This document shows positions 14,386-21,174 of a stretch of DNA of 22,604 nucleotides, one piece after another (position 1 is the stretch's first letter; every line of letters starts with the position of its first letter). The notes below the pieces were generated by a model, which made no database searches, was not told the origin of the DNA, and saw only the letters and a program-made list of their open reading frames with translations. Where the stretch lies: NCBI GenBank assembly GCA_905235315.1, contig CAJOLG010000032.1, positions 1-22,604 on the forward strand. Reading direction: 5' to 3'. Made by a program: the position numbers and the translations under genes. Origin of the DNA: an uncultured Solobacterium sp. Lineage in GTDB: Bacteria > Bacillota_I > Bacilli_A > Erysipelotrichales > Erysipelotrichaceae.

Positions 14386-14406
14386 TATGTTCAGTGGAAT
14401 AATCGG

Positions 14407-14426
14407 ACGAGTTTCGTATAATAATA
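14407..14426 (+). promoter_or_regulatory. Promoter of the double-glycine peptide gene, with shared motif
   Basis: A perfect TATAAT -10 lies at 14417-14422, 37 nt before the start codon. No good -35 is seen at 16-18 nt, so an activator may be needed. The sequence ACGA-4 nt-CGTATAATAAT around it recurs at the recombinase promoter (14746-14765), including a 12-nt exact repeat TCGTATAATAAT. That suggests a common regulator. Confidence 0.5.
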
Positions 14427-14458
14427 GGTAAAGCCGGGAAGGCTTGAGGAGATAAGTT

Positions 14459-14677
14459 ATGGAAAAAAAGGAAAACACACTGAAGATTACACTTTCAGAT
14501 GAGGAAATGGAATCGATTAGCGGCGGGCTTTCCGTTACGAAGGAGATTCTGGTGGATGGACTTGCGGCCCGAGTGATCCTGGTCAACAGTTCCGTCGGAT
14601 CCGTATCTGACGGCAAAAATACACCTGGCGGGAACGAGAGTGTTTTTGGCCCGGGCCAGAATGGCGGATTTCGTTAA
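14459..14677 (+). CDS. Double-glycine-leader peptide (bacteriocin or signal-peptide type)
   Basis: A 72-residue peptide with a strong ribosome binding site (GAGGAGAT, 14447-14454). Residues 12-23 read LSDEEMESISGG. They fit the double-glycine leader consensus position by position: Leu -12, Ser -11, Glu -8, Met -7, Ile -4, Gly -2, Gly -1. Such leaders direct export and cleavage by C39-peptidase ABC transporters. Cleavage after Gly23 would release a 49-residue core. Its first half is beta-branched and hydrophobic (VTKEILVDGLAARVILV) and its second half is rich in Gly, Ser and Asn. It has no Cys or Trp, so it is not a lanthipeptide. No transporter, immunity or modification gene is visible nearby. 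A bacteriocin, a pheromone or a secreted non-toxic peptide are all possible. It has its own promoter and terminator. Confidence 0.7.
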   Translation: MEKKENTLKITLSDEEMESISGGLSVTKEILVDGLAARVILVNSSVGSVSDGKNTPGGNESVFGPGQNGGFR

Positions 14678-14707
14678 GTCGATTTCTGAAACAGAACATA
14701 GAGATTG

Positions 14708-14735
14708 CAGGCAGAGCGTTCTGCCTGTTTTCTTT
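14708..14735 (+). terminator. Terminator of the double-glycine peptide gene
   Basis: CAGGCAGA (14708-14715) and TCTGCCTG (14720-14727) form a perfect 8-bp stem around a GCGT loop, followed by TTTTCTTT. It ends the peptide transcript 30 nt after the stop. The last T residues overlap the -35 of the recombinase promoter, so the two genes are packed but separately transcribed. Confidence 0.88.
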
Positions 14736-14766
14736 GCCTGGAAATACGAATAATCGTATAATAATT
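14734..14766 (+). promoter_or_regulatory. Promoter and operator-like dyad of the recombinase gene
   Basis: TTGCCT (14734-14739) and TATAAT (14757-14762) are separated by exactly 17 nt, a strong sigma-A-type promoter. A dyad ATACGA-ATAA-TCGTAT (14744-14759) covers the spacer and the first half of the -10, where a bound protein would block polymerase. The TCGTATAATAAT part is identical to the sequence at the peptide promoter. Serine recombinases often repress themselves, so the recombinase itself is a candidate ligand. Confidence 0.6.
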
Positions 14767-14832
14767 ACCGGGGACAGTTCGCAGTACACAGCCTGTTCTG
14801 CTATGGTCAGAGTGAAAGGAATAGTTTGCGTT

Positions 14833-15465
14833 ATGATTTATGGATATGCAAGAGTCTCCAGTACGGATCAGAATGAAGAACGGCAGATTATCGCTCTCAC
14901 CGCAAACGGGGTTGACCGCAGTGCAGTATTCGTGGATAAGAAATCCGGCTGTGACTTCGACCGTCCTCAATACCGGCGTCTTATCCGGAAACTGAGGGAA
15001 GGCGATGTTCTGTTTGTGCTCAGTATTGACCGTCTCGGCAGGAATTACGAAGAGATTCAAAGCCAATGGCGGTACATTACCAAGCAGAAAAAAGCAGACA
15101 TCGTTGTGATCGATATGCCGCTGCTGGATACCCGAAATGAGAAAAATCTGATCGGGACCTTCATCAGCGACATCGTTCTGCAGCTGCTGTCATTCGTGGC
15201 GGAAAATGAGCGAAACAACATTCGCGAGCGTCAGGCCGAAGGAATCGCCGCGGCCAAAGCCCGGGGTGTGAAATTCGGCCGGCCCGCAAAAAAACTCCCG
15301 CCGGAGTTTGATCTGTATGCGAAGAAAGTGAAAAACGGAGAAATGTCACTGCGGGGTGCCGCAAAAGCGTGCGGTATGGCACCGAGTTCGTTTTCTTACT
15401 GTCTGAACAGGGAGTCTTCTTCCTGTTCAAATAGTGTACATTCCCGTTCAGATTTAACAAAATGA
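14833..15465 (+). CDS. Serine recombinase (resolvase/invertase family)
   Basis: A 210-residue site-specific recombinase of the small serine type. The catalytic N-terminal domain begins MIYGYARVSSTDQNEERQ, with the likely nucleophile Ser9 (the Ser of ARVS, equivalent to gamma-delta Ser10) and Arg7. DRLGR (66-70) supplies the two catalytic arginines. A long dimerisation helix (about 100-135, SFVAENERNNIRERQ) leads into GRPAKKLPPEF and a C-terminal helix-turn-helix (about 165-198, MSLRGAAKACGMAPSSFSY) for DNA binding. The start at 14833 gives the family N-terminus, although its ribosome binding site (AAAGGA, 12 nt away) is modest. No transposase or terminal repeats of a Tn3-type element are visible. 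It may act as an invertase or resolvase on nearby sites, or be a remnant of a mobile element inserted after rplQ. Confidence 0.9.
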   Translation: MIYGYARVSSTDQNEERQIIALTANGVDRSAVFVDKKSGCDFDRPQYRRLIRKLREGDVLFVLSIDRLGRNYEEIQSQWRYITKQKKADIVVIDMPLLDTRNEKNLIGTFISDIVLQLLSFVAENERNNIRERQAEGIAAAKARGVKFGRPAKKLPPEFDLYAKKVKNGEMSLRGAAKACGMAPSSFSYCLNRESSSCSNSVHSRSDLTK

Positions 15466-15587
15466 TTGTAACGCAGATATACCCTTCATTCAATCCATAA
15501 ACCACAGTAAAAACAACCGGATCTCCGGATATTCGCAAACAGGTTCCGTTTCCTTTCAACCATCCGAACGTGTTCAGATTAGTACAC
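15404..15587 (+). repeat. Cluster of TGTTCA-type repeats at the recombinase 3' end
   Basis: TGAACAGG (15404-15411) and CCTGTTCA (15422-15429) form an inverted repeat inside the end of the recombinase gene. Three related same-strand copies follow: TGTTCAAATAGTGTACA (15424-15440), CGTTCAGATTTAACA (15445-15459) and TGTTCAGATTAGTACAC (15571-15587). Arms of about 12 bp are typical of serine recombinase sites, so these could be binding sites. The spacing does not match a known res layout. Confidence 0.35.
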
Positions 15588-15659
15588 TTTTCCGACAGGA
15601 TCCCACAGTACTCTTCTTATGCCGGCAATCTCCTTGAAATGCCGGCGCCAACACTTACC
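15466..15659. other. Non-coding stretch after the recombinase, gene not seen
   Basis: Between the recombinase stop and the next terminator no convincing coding frame is present. The stretch holds part of the TGTTCA repeat cluster, a CCGGA-TC-TCCGG dyad at 15517-15528 and a direct repeat ATGCCGGC at 15619-15626 and 15639-15646. A TTGTAA/TTCAAT pair with 17-nt spacing near 15468-15496 is a weak promoter candidate. The whole could be a short non-coding RNA ending at the terminator, or simply recombinase 3' untranslated sequence. Confidence 0.3.
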
Positions 15660-15701
15660 GAGACGGCAGTTCCCGCAGTTCTGCTGTCTCATTTTTTATT
15701 T
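15660..15701 (+). terminator. Strong terminator in the gap after the recombinase
   Basis: GAGACGGCAG (15660-15669) pairs with CTGCTGTCTC (15681-15690) with one G-T pair, giving a 10-bp stem with an 11-nt loop. ATTTTTTATTT follows. It is a clear rho-independent terminator on the + strand. It lies 195 nt after the recombinase stop, so it ends either that transcript or an unrecognised RNA. Confidence 0.85.
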
Positions 15702-15930
15702 CCACAGATCGCCTGCTGGAATCAAGTGAAGAGAAAAAGAAGAAGCGAAACCGGGGTAAACGCAGGGCAGATCACGATGGACGGATACCCTATAAAATGG
15801 CACGGATTTTCTCATTAGCTCCTCACAAAGTCAGTCAGAGAATCGTTTTTCTGTGTCTTTGTGCCGTTTGGGGTTTCCTGCAGTGATATTCACGGCTGAG
15901 CAGGGCCGTGATTTGATGTACAATAGGCCT
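15702..15930. other. Intergenic region before the lipoprotein gene
   Basis: No recognisable gene. An open frame from about 15690 to 15885 contains a Lys/Arg-rich run and the tail MARIFSLAPHK, but has no good start or known relative; it may be a decayed gene end. A hairpin CACAAAG (15824-15830) with CTTTGTG (15857-15863), with a second imperfect pairing inside, lies near the 3' part. TACAAT at 15919-15924, with a poor -35 (CTGAGC, 15896-15901, 17 nt), is the likely promoter of the lipoprotein gene. Confidence 0.35.
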
Positions 15931-17157
15931 ATGCGAAGAACCCGTATTACGATCCTGGCGGCAGGAATTCTGCTTCTTTCCGGGTGTGCAGACCCTGGGA
16001 GTGAACCTGCCGGGCAAAGTGAAACCCCCGTGCCTTCTGCGGAAGGTGCAGCACCGTCCGCATCGGAAGTGAGTGCTTCCGATACGGAGCGGTATCACGC
16101 CCTGATGAGCGGCAGGATGATTTCGGACAACTATACGGCCGGCGTGCAGCGCACCTATGATATGCGTTATGAGGATGGTTCGATTTCCGTCTATGATCTT
16201 GACGGAGTCTATGAACAGAGCGGGAATTTCCTGCATATGATCCAGCATATCAATGCGGATGGAATCCAGTCGGAAACGGAGGGCTGGTATAACGGAAGCC
16301 GGATGTACATGACGTACAACACCGTAGACTTTTATGAAGACATGGGTCTTTCAGACGCAAAAGAAGTTCTGCTGGTAAATACGGAACCCTGTGAAGTACA
16401 GGATGCCATGCTGGAAGGAATTGCGGTCAGCGAAGAAGGAAGCGGAACGGTTATCACGCTTACCCTGAAACCGGAAGCGGCGAGATCCCTGTTTGACAGC
16501 CGGTATGATATCTATGGTCTGAAGCAGTATAAGGACTACGAGGTCACTTCCGGAACCCTGATCCAATCGTTTGACGCAGCCGGGAATCTGACCGGCGATC
16601 AAAGTGAATTTCGGTCACTGGTGACCGTTGACGGCATCCGGGTCGATATCACCGCAGCCACCTCGGTCAGCTATCTGAATGTCGGAGAAACAGAGGTGAA
16701 GATCACCGGGGATCAGCAGAAGAAATTCGATACCTTTGTGTATTACCAGGATATTGATACCGATGCGATCAGCGATGCGGATATCACGAGCGATTATCCG
16801 GAGGATACGCCGGAGGCGACATTCCGCAAGCGCCTGGTGAACCGCCTGAATTATGTCCGCCAGAGTGACGGCACCTACCTGGCGGAGTTCAATGAGACCG
16901 AGTCTTACCGGGTGGACTTTGAACACAGTCTGTTTACGTATTCGAACCGTACCAGCCGGTATGTCTATAACTGGAAGGGAGACCAGGGCGGCTTCGGCGA
17001 CAGCTGCACGGTGGACTTCCGGACCGGAGCGCATTCCGAAGACTGTGACGAAAGCGTCCTGGAACAGATTGATGCCGTACGGAAGTACTTTGCGATGGAA
17101 CTGTATTACTGCGGGCTTTCGCTCGATGAGCTGAAAGAAAACGCGCAGACAGAATAA
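15931..17157 (+). CDS. Lipoprotein of unknown function
   Basis: From the ATG at 15931 the product has 408 residues. MRRTRITILAAGILLLSGC is a type II signal peptide with the lipobox LSGC and acylated Cys19. A Ser/Ala/Pro/Glu-rich linker (20-50) follows. The rest is rich in Tyr, Asp and beta-forming residues and resembles two similar domains of about 170 residues joined near residue 250. No named family is recognised. It should sit on the outer face of the membrane. No Shine-Dalgarno sequence precedes 15931, and the TACAAT -10 lies only 7 nt upstream, so the mRNA may be leaderless. An in-frame ATG at 15916 with a weak AGGG is the alternative. The ACT-domain gene follows 13 nt after the stop, so they may be co-transcribed. 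Confidence 0.85.
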   Translation: MRRTRITILAAGILLLSGCADPGSEPAGQSETPVPSAEGAAPSASEVSASDTERYHALMSGRMISDNYTAGVQRTYDMRYEDGSISVYDLDGVYEQSGNFLHMIQHINADGIQSETEGWYNGSRMYMTYNTVDFYEDMGLSDAKEVLLVNTEPCEVQDAMLEGIAVSEEGSGTVITLTLKPEAARSLFDSRYDIYGLKQYKDYEVTSGTLIQSFDAAGNLTGDQSEFRSLVTVDGIRVDITAATSVSYLNVGETEVKITGDQQKKFDTFVYYQDIDTDAISDADITSDYPEDTPEATFRKRLVNRLNYVRQSDGTYLAEFNETESYRVDFEHSLFTYSNRTSRYVYNWKGDQGGFGDSCTVDFRTGAHSEDCDESVLEQIDAVRKYFAMELYYCGLSLDELKENAQTE

Positions 17158-17170
17158 AACGGAGGAGATT

Positions 17171-17440
17171 ATGAGAGCTGTAATATCGGTAATCGGGAAA
17201 GACCGGCCGGGCATCCTTGCTTTTGCGGCAAAGGAATGCGCATCCCGGAACATCAACATCGAAGATGTGACACAGAAGGTATTGGAGAACATCTTTACGA
17301 TGATTATGATCGTAACGGTTCCGGAAGATTCAGAACTGTATCATTCGTTTGTCCGGGAGTTTGAAGCTGCCGGAGAAGCGCAGGGACTGAAGATTCATGT
17401 CATGCATGAAGATATCTTCAATGCGATGCACAGGATCTAG
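17171..17440 (+). CDS. ACT-domain protein, UPF0237 family
   Basis: An 89-residue protein made of one ACT domain, MRAVISVIGKDRPGILAFAA followed by the second strand-helix and an IKIHVMHEDIF-like end (LKIHVMHEDIFNAMHRI). The GKDRPGI turn is the usual ligand-binding corner of ACT domains that sense amino acids. The protein belongs to the UPF0237 group, which in many Firmicutes is encoded directly before a UPF0210 gene, as here. A regulatory or sensing role for its partner is inferred. No effector is known to me. GGAGGAG precedes the ATG. The TAG stop forms part of the ribosome binding site of the next gene. Confidence 0.92.
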   Translation: MRAVISVIGKDRPGILAFAAKECASRNINIEDVTQKVLENIFTMIMIVTVPEDSELYHSFVREFEAAGEAQGLKIHVMHEDIFNAMHRI

Positions 17441-17449
17441 GAGAAGCGC

Positions 17450-18787
17450 ATGAGAAGCGATTATATTCTGGAAACCGTGCGGATGATCGAGGAAGAGTGT
17501 CTCGACATCCGTACCATTACAATGGGGATCTCCCTGCTGGACTGCTGCGACAGTGACATTGATGTGTCCTGTGAGAAGATTTACAGAAAGATCACAACCG
17601 TCGCAAAGGATCTGGTAAAGACCGCCCATGATATTTCGATGGAATACGGCATTCCCATTATCAATCAACGGATCTCGGTAACACCGATCTCCCTGCTGGT
17701 AAGTGTCAGCGGGGGCGATCCCGTAAAATATGCGAAGGTATTGGACAAGGCCGCAAAGGAAGTCGGAGTCAATTTCATCGGCGGTTACTCTGCCCTGGTA
17801 CAGAAAGGGATGACGGAGGGGGATATCGCCCTGATCCGCTCCATTCCCGAGGCGCTTGCCTGTACGGATATTGTGTGTTCCAGCGTGAATGTCGGTTCCA
17901 CCAAGGCCGGCATCAATATGGATGCCGTGCAGCTGATGGGAAAGGTTGTGCGGGAATGCGCAGAACTGACAAAAGACAACAACTGCTTCGGTGCCTCCAA
18001 GCTTGTCGTCTTCTGCAACGCCGTGGAAGACAATCCGTTTATGGCCGGTGCGTTCCACGGCATTACGGAGCCGGACGTCGTTATTCATGTCGGTGTATCC
18101 GGCCCCGGTGTTGTGCGGGAAGCGGTAAAGGAAGCCGGCCCGGACCGGAAGATGGATGAGATTGCCGAGGTCATCAAAAAGACTGCGTTCAAAATCACCC
18201 GTATGGGTCAGCTGGTCGGTACGATTGCGGCAGAACGTCTGGGCGTTCCGTTCGGTATTGTCGATCTCTCGCTCGCACCGACTCCGGCAGTCGGAGATTC
18301 CGTTGCCCGGATTCTGGAAGAAATCGGTCTTGAAACCTGCGGCGGACCCGGGACAACCGCATGCCTGGCAATGCTGAATGACGCAGTCAAGAAGGGCGGC
18401 GTCATGGCCAGCTCCTCGGTCGGCGGATTATCCGGTGCGTTTATCCCGGTTTCGGAAGATGCAGGGATGATTGAAGCAGCGGAAAAGGGCGCGCTCTCCA
18501 TCGAAAAACTGGAAGCGATGACGGCGGTCTGCTCGGTGGGTCTCGATATGATCATCATTCCGGGAGATACCACAGCCGAAACAATCTCTGCCCTGATTGC
18601 GGATGAAGCAGCGATCGGTATGATCAACAACAAGACCACCGCCTGCCGTCTGATTCCGGCCATCGGAAAAGGAGAGGGAGATACGCTGAACTTCGGCGGC
18701 CTGCTCGGATATGGCTCCGTAAAGCCGGATGTTATGGTAAATCGCGGCGGACGGATTCCATCCCCGATCCACAGCCTGAAAAACTGA
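17450..18787 (+). CDS. UPF0210 (PFL family, DUF711) protein
   Basis: A 445-residue cytosolic protein of the UPF0210 family, whose usual length is about 450. Family blocks include LETVRMIEEECLDIRTITMGISLLDC at the N-terminus, VNFIGGYSALVQKG, CSSVNVGSTKAGINMDAV and VDLSLAPTPAVGDSVARILEEIGLE. It ends with NRGGRIPSPIHSLKN. These proteins are remotely related to glycyl-radical-like folds by structure. No reaction is assigned to my knowledge. Coupling to the ACT protein (AGGAGAAG overlapping its stop, 9-nt gap) suggests one complex or a sensor-enzyme pair. A branched terminator follows. Confidence 0.94.
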   Translation: MRSDYILETVRMIEEECLDIRTITMGISLLDCCDSDIDVSCEKIYRKITTVAKDLVKTAHDISMEYGIPIINQRISVTPISLLVSVSGGDPVKYAKVLDKAAKEVGVNFIGGYSALVQKGMTEGDIALIRSIPEALACTDIVCSSVNVGSTKAGINMDAVQLMGKVVRECAELTKDNNCFGASKLVVFCNAVEDNPFMAGAFHGITEPDVVIHVGVSGPGVVREAVKEAGPDRKMDEIAEVIKKTAFKITRMGQLVGTIAAERLGVPFGIVDLSLAPTPAVGDSVARILEEIGLETCGGPGTTACLAMLNDAVKKGGVMASSSVGGLSGAFIPVSEDAGMIEAAEKGALSIEKLEAMTAVCSVGLDMIIIPGDTTAETISALIADEAAIGMINNKTTACRLIPAIGKGEGDTLNFGGLLGYGSVKPDVMVNRGGRIPSPIHSLKN

Positions 18788-18807
18788 GTGTGCGCAAAGT
18801 GATAACG

Positions 18808-18880
18808 AAAAGCCTCCTGTCTGGTCATCCGTATGCAGTTTCGAAAACTGCAGCGAACGAACAAGAGGAGGCTTTTATTA
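18808..18880 (+). terminator. Branched terminator after the UPF0210 gene
   Basis: AAAAGCCTCCT (18808-18818) pairs perfectly with AGGAGGCTTTT (18866-18876), which ends in TTTTATTATT. The 47-nt loop contains a second perfect 8-bp stem, TGCAGTTT (18834-18841) with AAACTGCA (18845-18852). The outer stem with A-run and T-run could stop transcription from both sides. The nested stem is unusual and could hold a regulatory function. Confidence 0.75.
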
Positions 18881-18977
18881 TTCCCTGCACAGAGAATCCG
18901 CGGTTGATACTGTGGAAAATGAACGATGCAGTTTACAATTACTGTAAAGGCAGAAAAGCCCCGGAAGGAGTATGTAT

Positions 18978-20363
18978 ATGATCATCGGTGCAGTTATGGT
19001 TCCCCATCCGCCGATCGCCGTTCCGGAGATCGGAAAGGGAGAAGAAAAAAAGATTCAGGCGACACTGGACAGTTTTGACGCGGTCGCAGACTATATTGCG
19101 GAACGAAAACCGGATACGATTGTTCTCACAACACCTCATACCGTGATGTACCGGGACTGGTTTAATGTTTCCGGAGGAACGGATGCCTGCGGGGACTTTG
19201 GCCGATACCGCGCACCGAAGGTGTCATTTCATGTGACCTATGACACGGAATTCGTAAGCCGCCTGGAAGCCATCTGCAGGGAAGAAGGGTTTCCTGCAGG
19301 AACCGAATATGACCGGGATCCGGAGCTGGACCAGGGAACCATGGTTCCGCTGTATTTTATCAATCAGAAATACAAGGACTGTAAGCTGGTGAGAATCGGG
19401 CTCAGCGGGTATCCGCTGTCCATGCATTACAAGCTCGGCACCCTGATTCAGAAAGCTGCCATGGAAACGGATAAAAGGATTCTGCTCGCCGCAAGCGGGG
19501 ATCTTTCCCACTGCGAGGCGGAAGACGGTCCATACGGCTTTAAACCGGAGGGTCCGGAATATGATGCGCGCATCATGAAAGATATGTCCTCGGCGTCATT
19601 CGGAAATCTGATGCGGTATTCCGATTCGTTTCTGGACAAGGCACAGGAATGCGGGCACCGTTCGTTTACCATCCTGGGCGGAGCGCTGGACGGGCTTGCG
19701 GTAACGCCGCGCACCCTGAGCCATGAAGCGACCTTCGGGGTCGGCTACGGCTTTGTGATTTACGATATCGCCGGGCAGGATGACACAAGGCACTTCCTGG
19801 ATGCGTATGAATCCGAGATGAAAACGGAATGTCAGACAAAAACCGATGCGGCGGATGCGTATGTAAAGCTTGCGGTGAGTACCATTCACGAATGGGTTCT
19901 GCATCACCGCCGGCCATCTCTGCCGCAGGATCTTCCTGCACCGCTCAAGCAGGAGAAGGCAGGGGTATTTGTGTCGATTCACAAACTCGGATCCCTGCGC
20001 GGCTGTATCGGAACGATCCGCCCGGTACGCTCATGTATCGCAAAGGAAATTATTGAAAACGGGATTTCAGCCTGTACGAACGACCCGCGGTTTGAACCGG
20101 TCACGCCGGAAGAGCTGCCGTATCTCGAAGTTTCTGTGGATGTGCTGCAGGAACCGGAGCCGATCGGGGGACCGGAGGATCTGGATGTAAAACGGTACGG
20201 CGTGATCGTCTCGAGTGACGATGGAAGAAGAGGGTTACTGCTGCCGAACCTGGAAGGGGTGGATACGGTGGAAGAACAGATCCGCATTGCCCGCTCCAAG
20301 GCCGGGATCGGTGAATATGAGGATATTCACCTGGAACGGTTTGAGGTTGTGCGCCATGAATGA
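18978..20363 (+). CDS. Fused Memo-like and AMMECR1 protein (AmmeMemoRadiSam proteins B and A)
   Basis: A 461-residue fusion. Residues 1 to about 262 form a Memo/LigB-like (class III dioxygenase-fold) domain: MVPHPPIAVPEIGKGEE at the N-terminus, TTPHTVMYRDWF, and SGDLSH at 173-178. From about 285 to 455 comes an AMMECR1 domain with its hallmark LRGCIG at 340-345, then NDPRFEPVTPEELPYLEVSVDVL. In many genomes these two domains are encoded beside, or fused with each other next to, a radical SAM enzyme, which follows here with an 8-nt overlap. The biochemical role is not established to my knowledge. The ATG at 18978 is chosen because AAGGAG ends 7 nt before it; the ATG at 18972 is too close. A TACAAT -10 at 18934-18939 may drive the set, but its -35 is poor. 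Confidence 0.93.
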   Translation: MIIGAVMVPHPPIAVPEIGKGEEKKIQATLDSFDAVADYIAERKPDTIVLTTPHTVMYRDWFNVSGGTDACGDFGRYRAPKVSFHVTYDTEFVSRLEAICREEGFPAGTEYDRDPELDQGTMVPLYFINQKYKDCKLVRIGLSGYPLSMHYKLGTLIQKAAMETDKRILLAASGDLSHCEAEDGPYGFKPEGPEYDARIMKDMSSASFGNLMRYSDSFLDKAQECGHRSFTILGGALDGLAVTPRTLSHEATFGVGYGFVIYDIAGQDDTRHFLDAYESEMKTECQTKTDAADAYVKLAVSTIHEWVLHHRRPSLPQDLPAPLKQEKAGVFVSIHKLGSLRGCIGTIRPVRSCIAKEIIENGISACTNDPRFEPVTPEELPYLEVSVDVLQEPEPIGGPEDLDVKRYGVIVSSDDGRRGLLLPNLEGVDTVEEQIRIARSKAGIGEYEDIHLERFEVVRHE

Positions 20364-21174
20364 AATCCGCTGCGATGTCTGCTTCCGGCACTGTGTCCTG
20401 CAGGAGGGACAGACCGGATTCTGCCGGGCAAGAGAGAACCGGGAGGGCCGCAGTGTCTGCACCAACCGGGGCCGGATCACCGGTCTTGCGCTGGACCCGA
20501 TCGAAAAGAAGCCGCTGGCGATGTTTCACCCCGGCTCGTATATTCTTTCCGTCGGCTCCTACGGCTGTAATCTTGCCTGCCCGTTCTGCCAGAACTGGCA
20601 GATTTCCATGGCGGACGAAAAGACGGCCGGCTATGAAGAGATACCGGCAGAAGAACTGGCAGAGATTATTCTGCGGACGGATTCAAGTATCGGGATCGCA
20701 TTTACCTACAATGAGCCGCTGGTGGAGTGGGAATATATCCGGGATGTCGCGCAGCTGGTGAAACCGGCCGGAAAACAGGTCGTACTGGTGTCCAACGGCT
20801 GTGCGGAGGAATGGGTTCTGGAAACCCTGGCGCCCTTCATTGATGCGATGAATATCGATCTCAAGGGGGATGCGGCATTCTACAGCGAACTGCAGGGCAG
20901 TTATGAACAGGTGAAGCATACGATTGAATTCATGCATGACAAATGTCATCTGGAGATCACGTCCCTGATCATCCCGGGAAAGAACGATTCGGAGACGTGG
21001 GTCGCATCCGAAGCGGCGTGGCTGGCTTCGCTGAATCCGGAGATCCCGCTTCATCTTACGCGTTACTTCCCGCGCTGGCACTATACCGAACCGGCTACTC
21101 CGGTATCGACGGTCTTTCGTCTGAAAGAAACGGCAGAGCGGTATCTTAACCATGTCTTTGCGGGCAATATCTGA
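20356..21174 (+). CDS. Radical SAM protein of the AmmeMemoRadiSam system
   Basis: A 272-residue radical SAM enzyme. The iron-sulfur motif CNLACPFC gives Cys71, Cys75 and Cys78 in the CX3CX2C spacing. The N-terminus MNEIRCDVCFRHCVLQEGQTGFCRAR has four more Cys residues that could bind a further metal centre, a feature of the PflA-related AmrS group. GIAFTYNEPLVEWEYI and SNGCAEEWVLETLAPFIDAMNIDLKG belong to the SAM barrel. The start overlaps the end of the fused Memo-AMMECR1 gene (ATGAATGA), with GAGG 9 nt upstream, so the two are coupled. The three domains probably act together to make or install a modification; substrate unknown. Confidence 0.94.
   Translation: MNEIRCDVCFRHCVLQEGQTGFCRARENREGRSVCTNRGRITGLALDPIEKKPLAMFHPGSYILSVGSYGCNLACPFCQNWQISMADEKTAGYEEIPAEELAEIILRTDSSIGIAFTYNEPLVEWEYIRDVAQLVKPAGKQVVLVSNGCAEEWVLETLAPFIDAMNIDLKGDAAFYSELQGSYEQVKHTIEFMHDKCHLEITSLIIPGKNDSETWVASEAAWLASLNPEIPLHLTRYFPRWHYTEPATPVSTVFRLKETAERYLNHVFAGNI

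Noticed and set aside
14803..14833. Upstream start for the serine recombinase
   Set aside because: Upstream in-frame ATGs would add residues not found in the family. MIYGYARVS is the standard N-terminus.
15570..15818. An 82-residue + strand frame in the gap after the recombinase
   Set aside because: It crosses the strong terminator at 15660-15701, has no ribosome binding site and no recognisable sequence.
18790..18981. A 63-residue frame between the UPF0210 and Memo-AMMECR1 genes
   Set aside because: It runs through the branched terminator and has no start signal. Its sequence reflects the stems.
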